A DNA stretch of 64,000 nt from DASSBG01 sp035699085 (lineage in GTDB: Bacteria; Pseudomonadota; Gammaproteobacteria; Xanthomonadales; Rhodanobacteraceae): positions 62,001 to 126,000 of the forward strand of contig DASSBG010000028.1 of NCBI GenBank assembly GCA_035699085.1, in the 5' to 3' direction. Shown here in pieces: positions 61,574 to 64,000 of the stretch (within the stretch, counting starts at the first letter, position 1; every line of letters starts with the position of its first letter). The position numbers were made by a program, and so were the translations under genes. The notes beneath the pieces are model-generated. The model did no database searches, was not told the DNA's origin, and saw nothing but the letters and a program-made list of their open reading frames with translations.

Positions 61574-62176
61574 ATGAGAAACCGAGGCAAAGTTGGAATC
61601 GCGATCGGGGTTGTGGTTGTGCTGGCGCTGGCCGTCGGCCTGCCCAAGGTCTACAGCCACGTTACCCTCAACCGCTCGCTTGACGCCGCGCGCGCCAAGA
61701 TCACCTGGACCCATCCCCTGGTGCCGAAGTACGGCGGCGTGTATCCGCGCCCGAACGCCGACATGCAGATCGACCCCGCCGGCACCTACAAGGTCTTCGC
61801 CGACGTCGTCACCGCAAAACACGCCGAGGGCCAGCCGTACAAGTCGCTGCAGCGGCTCGCGCGCCTGGTCAACCTGATGGGCTATGCCAAGGTGCCGCCC
61901 GAGAACGTGCATATTGTCGCACTGCTCGAGAAACAGGCGCGTACCGGCGGACTCAACAACGAGACCTACCGGCGGCTTTACGGCACCGACAACCCCAACC
62001 TGAAGCTCCTGCACGACCTGAAGAAGGCCGGCGTGAAGCTGATGGTCTGCAGCCAGGCGGTGGCCGAACTCGGCCTGCAGGAAAGCGACCTCGACCCCAG
62101 CATCACGGTGACCCTCTCGGGGCTGTCCGACACCGCCATCTACGGCGGCCAGGGCTACGCCTTCCTCGAGCTGTAA
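61574..62176 (+). CDS. DsrE-like exported/anchored protein
   Basis: A 200-residue protein with one N-terminal hydrophobic segment (about 6-24) and a DsrE-like fold (YKVFADVVTAK, VHIVALLEKQA, LLHDLKKAGVKLMVCSQAVAELG, SDTAIYGGQGYAFLEL). The Cys in LMVCSQAV is at the position of the active cysteine of DsrE/YchN proteins, which handle persulfides. An exported version is a known variant with unknown role. The ATG at 61574 follows AGGAGG. It is convergent with the azurin gene across a strong hairpin. Confidence 0.78.
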   Translation: MRNRGKVGIAIGVVVVLALAVGLPKVYSHVTLNRSLDAARAKITWTHPLVPKYGGVYPRPNADMQIDPAGTYKVFADVVTAKHAEGQPYKSLQRLARLVNLMGYAKVPPENVHIVALLEKQARTGGLNNETYRRLYGTDNPNLKLLHDLKKAGVKLMVCSQAVAELGLQESDLDPSITVTLSGLSDTAIYGGQGYAFLEL

Positions 62177-62196
62177 CCGCGGCCGGCATGGCTCCG

Positions 62197-62255
62197 GCCG
62201 GTCGGGTTGCATGCCCTTCTCGGGTTGCACGCCCTTCGGCGGCAACCCGACCGGC
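62197..62255. terminator. Two-way hairpin between DsrE-like and azurin genes
   Basis: GCCGGTCGGGTTGC (62197-62210) pairs perfectly with GCAACCCGACCGGC (62242-62255). The 31-base loop contains a second GGGTTGCAC copy; GGGTTGCAYGCCCTT occurs twice (62204-62218 and 62222-62236). Lying between two convergent genes, it most likely ends both transcripts. Confidence 0.75.
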
Positions 62256-62267
62256 GAGTCCGCGCGA

Positions 62268-62912
62268 TTACTGCACGCTGATCGGGCCGTGCATCAGCAC
62301 CGAGTGGCCCGGGAAGCTGCAGAAGAACACGTAGGGGCCGTCGCCGTTGATCTTGCTGACCGGGAAGCTGACCGAGGTGGTCTCGCCGCCACCGATCAAC
62401 TTGGTGTGCGCGATGACACGCGGGTCGTCGGGCTTGACGTAGCCCTTGTCCAGCCCGGCGGCCGCGCCGTCGGCGTCCACGCCGGCCATGTCCGACTTCT
62501 TCGTGATGACGACGTCGTGCCCCATCGACGCGACCGGCAACGTGCCGGTGTGCTTCAGGGTGATCTTGAAGTCGCTGCATGACGAGGGCACGACGATCGA
62601 CGACACGTTGTACTGCATCGCGTCGTTTGCCTCGATTTCCGTGCCGCAGTCGTTGACGACGGCGGTCGGCTTGTCACTGGCTGCCGCGCCGGCGGCCGCC
62701 GCGGCGGTCGTGGTAGCCGCATATGCGGCGGTGCCCGCGTTCATCGGCGCCGCATCATCGGCCACCGCAGCGCGGGTTTCCGCGGCGTTGGCAACCGTTG
62801 CCACCGCTGCCGGGTTCGCTTCCGAAGTATCCTGCGACGACGAGTTGTTGCCACAAGCCGACAGCGCCAGCGCGCAGCCAGCGGCAAGCAGGGTCAGTTT
62901 TGCTTTCATCAT
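62268..62912 (-). CDS. Lipoprotein azurin with Ala-rich linker
   Basis: A 214-residue blue-copper protein. A signal peptide with lipobox LSAC (Cys near 20) and an Ala/Thr-rich linker of about 60 residues precede a full azurin domain (about 85-214). Copper ligands are visible: His in MGHDVV and Cys-His-Met in FFCSFPGHSVLMHG. The layout matches the lipid-anchored azurins (Laz) of Neisseria, in which an Ala-rich spacer holds the domain away from the membrane. It should carry electrons in the periplasm. The ATG at 62912 is preceded by AAGGAG. Confidence 0.9.
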   Translation of the reverse strand: MMKAKLTLLAAGCALALSACGNNSSSQDTSEANPAAVATVANAAETRAAVADDAAPMNAGTAAYAATTTAAAAAGAAASDKPTAVVNDCGTEIEANDAMQYNVSSIVVPSSCSDFKITLKHTGTLPVASMGHDVVITKKSDMAGVDADGAAAGLDKGYVKPDDPRVIAHTKLIGGGETTSVSFPVSKINGDGPYVFFCSFPGHSVLMHGPISVQ

Positions 62913-63028
62913 CCATGCTCCTTGGGTTTAGCCGCGCATTGTGATTGCGCGGCGCTTCACCAGGAATGAACGGTGCCGGGCGCGCCGGGCGGCGATGCAA
63001 CGTGTTCATTCTGTCTCCGGGCGCCCCT

Positions 63029-64000
63029 TCACGGTGCATCCGGCCAACGCGGACGCCACTGGTGGCCAACCCCCGCTGACGCCGGATTGCCTGCGCCCGC
63101 GGCGGCCCGGGCCGGTTCAACATCCACGCGCGTCCGCGGCAGGCAGCGCGGATATTCCCGCTGCAGGAAGGTGATCAAGCCTTCGCGCACGTGGCGGCGC
63201 AGGTTCACCGTGTCGCCGGCGTTCGCCGCGCTGACCATTGCGCGCATCTCCACCACGCGGTCCGTGACGTCGGTGACGTCCAGCGACCAGGCAAAGCCGT
63301 CGTAGAGATCGTCTTCATCGAGTATGCGCTCCAGCTCGTCACGCACCGCCTGCACCGGCACCGTGTAATCGGCATAGATGTAGGCCGTGCCGAGCAGGTT
63401 GGCGGTGGTGCGCGTCCAGTTCTGGAAAGGCTTCTCGATGAAATAGGTCAGCGGCAGCACCAGCCGGCGCAAGTCCCAGATGCGCACCACCACATAGCTG
63501 GTCGTGATCTCCTCGATCCAGCCCCACTCGCCCTCCACCACCACCGAGTCCTCAAGCCGGATCGGCTGGGTGATCGCGATCTGGATACCCGCCAGCCAGT
63601 TGGTCAGGACGGGTCGCGCCGCCAGCCCCACGACCAGGCCCGCTGCACCAGCCGATGCGAACAGGGTCGCGCCCAGCGCGCGGATCCCCGGAAACGTCAT
63701 CAACATCACGCCGATGGCAAAAATGCCCATCAATACCGCGCAGATCCGGCGCAGCACCTGGAACTGCGTGCGAATCTTGCGCGCGCGCAGGTTGTCCGGC
63801 ACGCTCATGTCGTAGCGCTCCGACAGGATATCGCCGGTGGCGTCGATCACCCGAACGACCGACCAGGCAGCAATCGCGATCAGCAGCAGGATGATGCCGT
63901 GGCGGACCGGCGCGTAGACGCCCTGCCTCATCGGCAGCGCGGTGGCGGCCACCAGCACGCCGAGCAGCGGAAACATCCACCTTGAGGGCGCCCGGAAGTT
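63029..64000 (-). CDS. MscS-family mechanosensitive channel (partial)
   Basis: The C-terminal part (at least 323 residues) of a small-conductance mechanosensitive channel; the start lies beyond the right edge, since the frame stays open to 64000. Three hydrophobic segments are followed by the pore helix region GLVVGLAARPVLTNWLAGIQIAITQP and the beta domain EDSVVVEGEWGWIEEI, as in MscS. The C-terminal ~90 residues are the mixed cytoplasmic vestibule. The ATG at 63976 is internal to the conserved reading, so it is not taken as the start. Function: release of solutes on osmotic downshock. Confidence 0.88.
   Translation of the reverse strand, partial: NFRAPSRWMFPLLGVLVAATALPMRQGVYAPVRHGIILLLIAIAAWSVVRVIDATGDILSERYDMSVPDNLRARKIRTQFQVLRRICAVLMGIFAIGVMLMTFPGIRALGATLFASAGAAGLVVGLAARPVLTNWLAGIQIAITQPIRLEDSVVVEGEWGWIEEITTSYVVVRIWDLRRLVLPLTYFIEKPFQNWTRTTANLLGTAYIYADYTVPVQAVRDELERILDEDDLYDGFAWSLDVTDVTDRVVEMRAMVSAANAGDTVNLRRHVREGLITFLQREYPRCLPRTRVDVEPARAAAGAGNPASAGVGHQWRPRWPDAP

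Noticed and set aside
62197..62255. GGTTGC/GCAACC arms as a sixth ECF promoter site
   Set aside because: The -35-like arms match only as GCAACCCGA, no ACTCA follows at 15 bp, and the site lies between convergent genes. It is better read as a terminator.

Overview
The window is GC-rich, densely coding DNA with short intergenic gaps, many 4-bp ATGA/GTGA gene overlaps, tandem PEP/IPTL-CTERM-like surface proteins and a G/A-rich heptamer repeat behind mutS. Together with the gene content (five-step histidine degradation with hutF, azurin, Mla-type ABC system, PilG-like regulator) this suggests a gammaproteobacterium of the Lysobacterales (Xanthomonadales), perhaps Rhodanobacteraceae. That placement is inference from gene style; no rRNA or tRNA is present.

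Layout. 1-7.2 kb: housekeeping (partial old yellow enzyme, FKBP, M28 peptidase, mutS, hslR). 7.2-12.2 kb: a PilG-like response regulator and two tandem beta-helix proteins with C-terminal sorting signals. 12.5-15 kb: an HWE histidine kinase/response regulator pair. 15.2-19.3 kb: hutF, a ClC transporter and hutI. 19.3-20.7 kb: SlyD, ribosomal protein THX and small proteins. 20.7-48.5 kb: one large accessory locus, described below. 48.5-57.4 kb: M14 and M61 peptidases, a TRIC-type channel, a four-gene Mla/MCE lipid-transport operon and an AraC regulator. 57.5-64 kb: DUF4242, DsbG-like, DUF1326/DUF2182, GNAT, VOC, DsrE-like, azurin and a partial MscS channel.

The main result is the 20.7-48.5 kb locus. 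An ECF sigma factor, its zinc-finger anti-sigma factor and a lipoprotein subtilisin form one overlapping operon. The upstream region of the sigma gene carries GCAACCTTT, a 15-bp spacer and ACTCA. The same two-part motif, at the same spacing, occurs four more times in the window, always in one of two divergent intergenic regions. At 26.9-27.0 kb it faces both a cytochrome operon and a 15-gene polysaccharide operon. At 45.55-45.63 kb it faces both a radical SAM/nucleotidyltransferase/methyltransferase operon and an HprK-like kinase/ABC exporter operon. I read this as an autoregulated ECF regulon covering four other transcription units.

Its products fit an envelope programme. There is a cytochrome b561, a Cyc2-like outer-membrane porin with an N-terminal haem site, a small cytochrome c and another beta-barrel. 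The polysaccharide part holds FdtA/FdtB-type amino-sugar enzymes, Wzx, a Wzy candidate, Wzz, three glycosyltransferases, three methyltransferases and two cobalamin-type radical SAM enzymes, plus a kinase/exporter module reminiscent of peptide-modification clusters. The periplasmic part of the anti-sigma factor resembles the propeptide-like region of the co-operonic subtilisin, which suggests a feedback loop between protease and anti-sigma factor.
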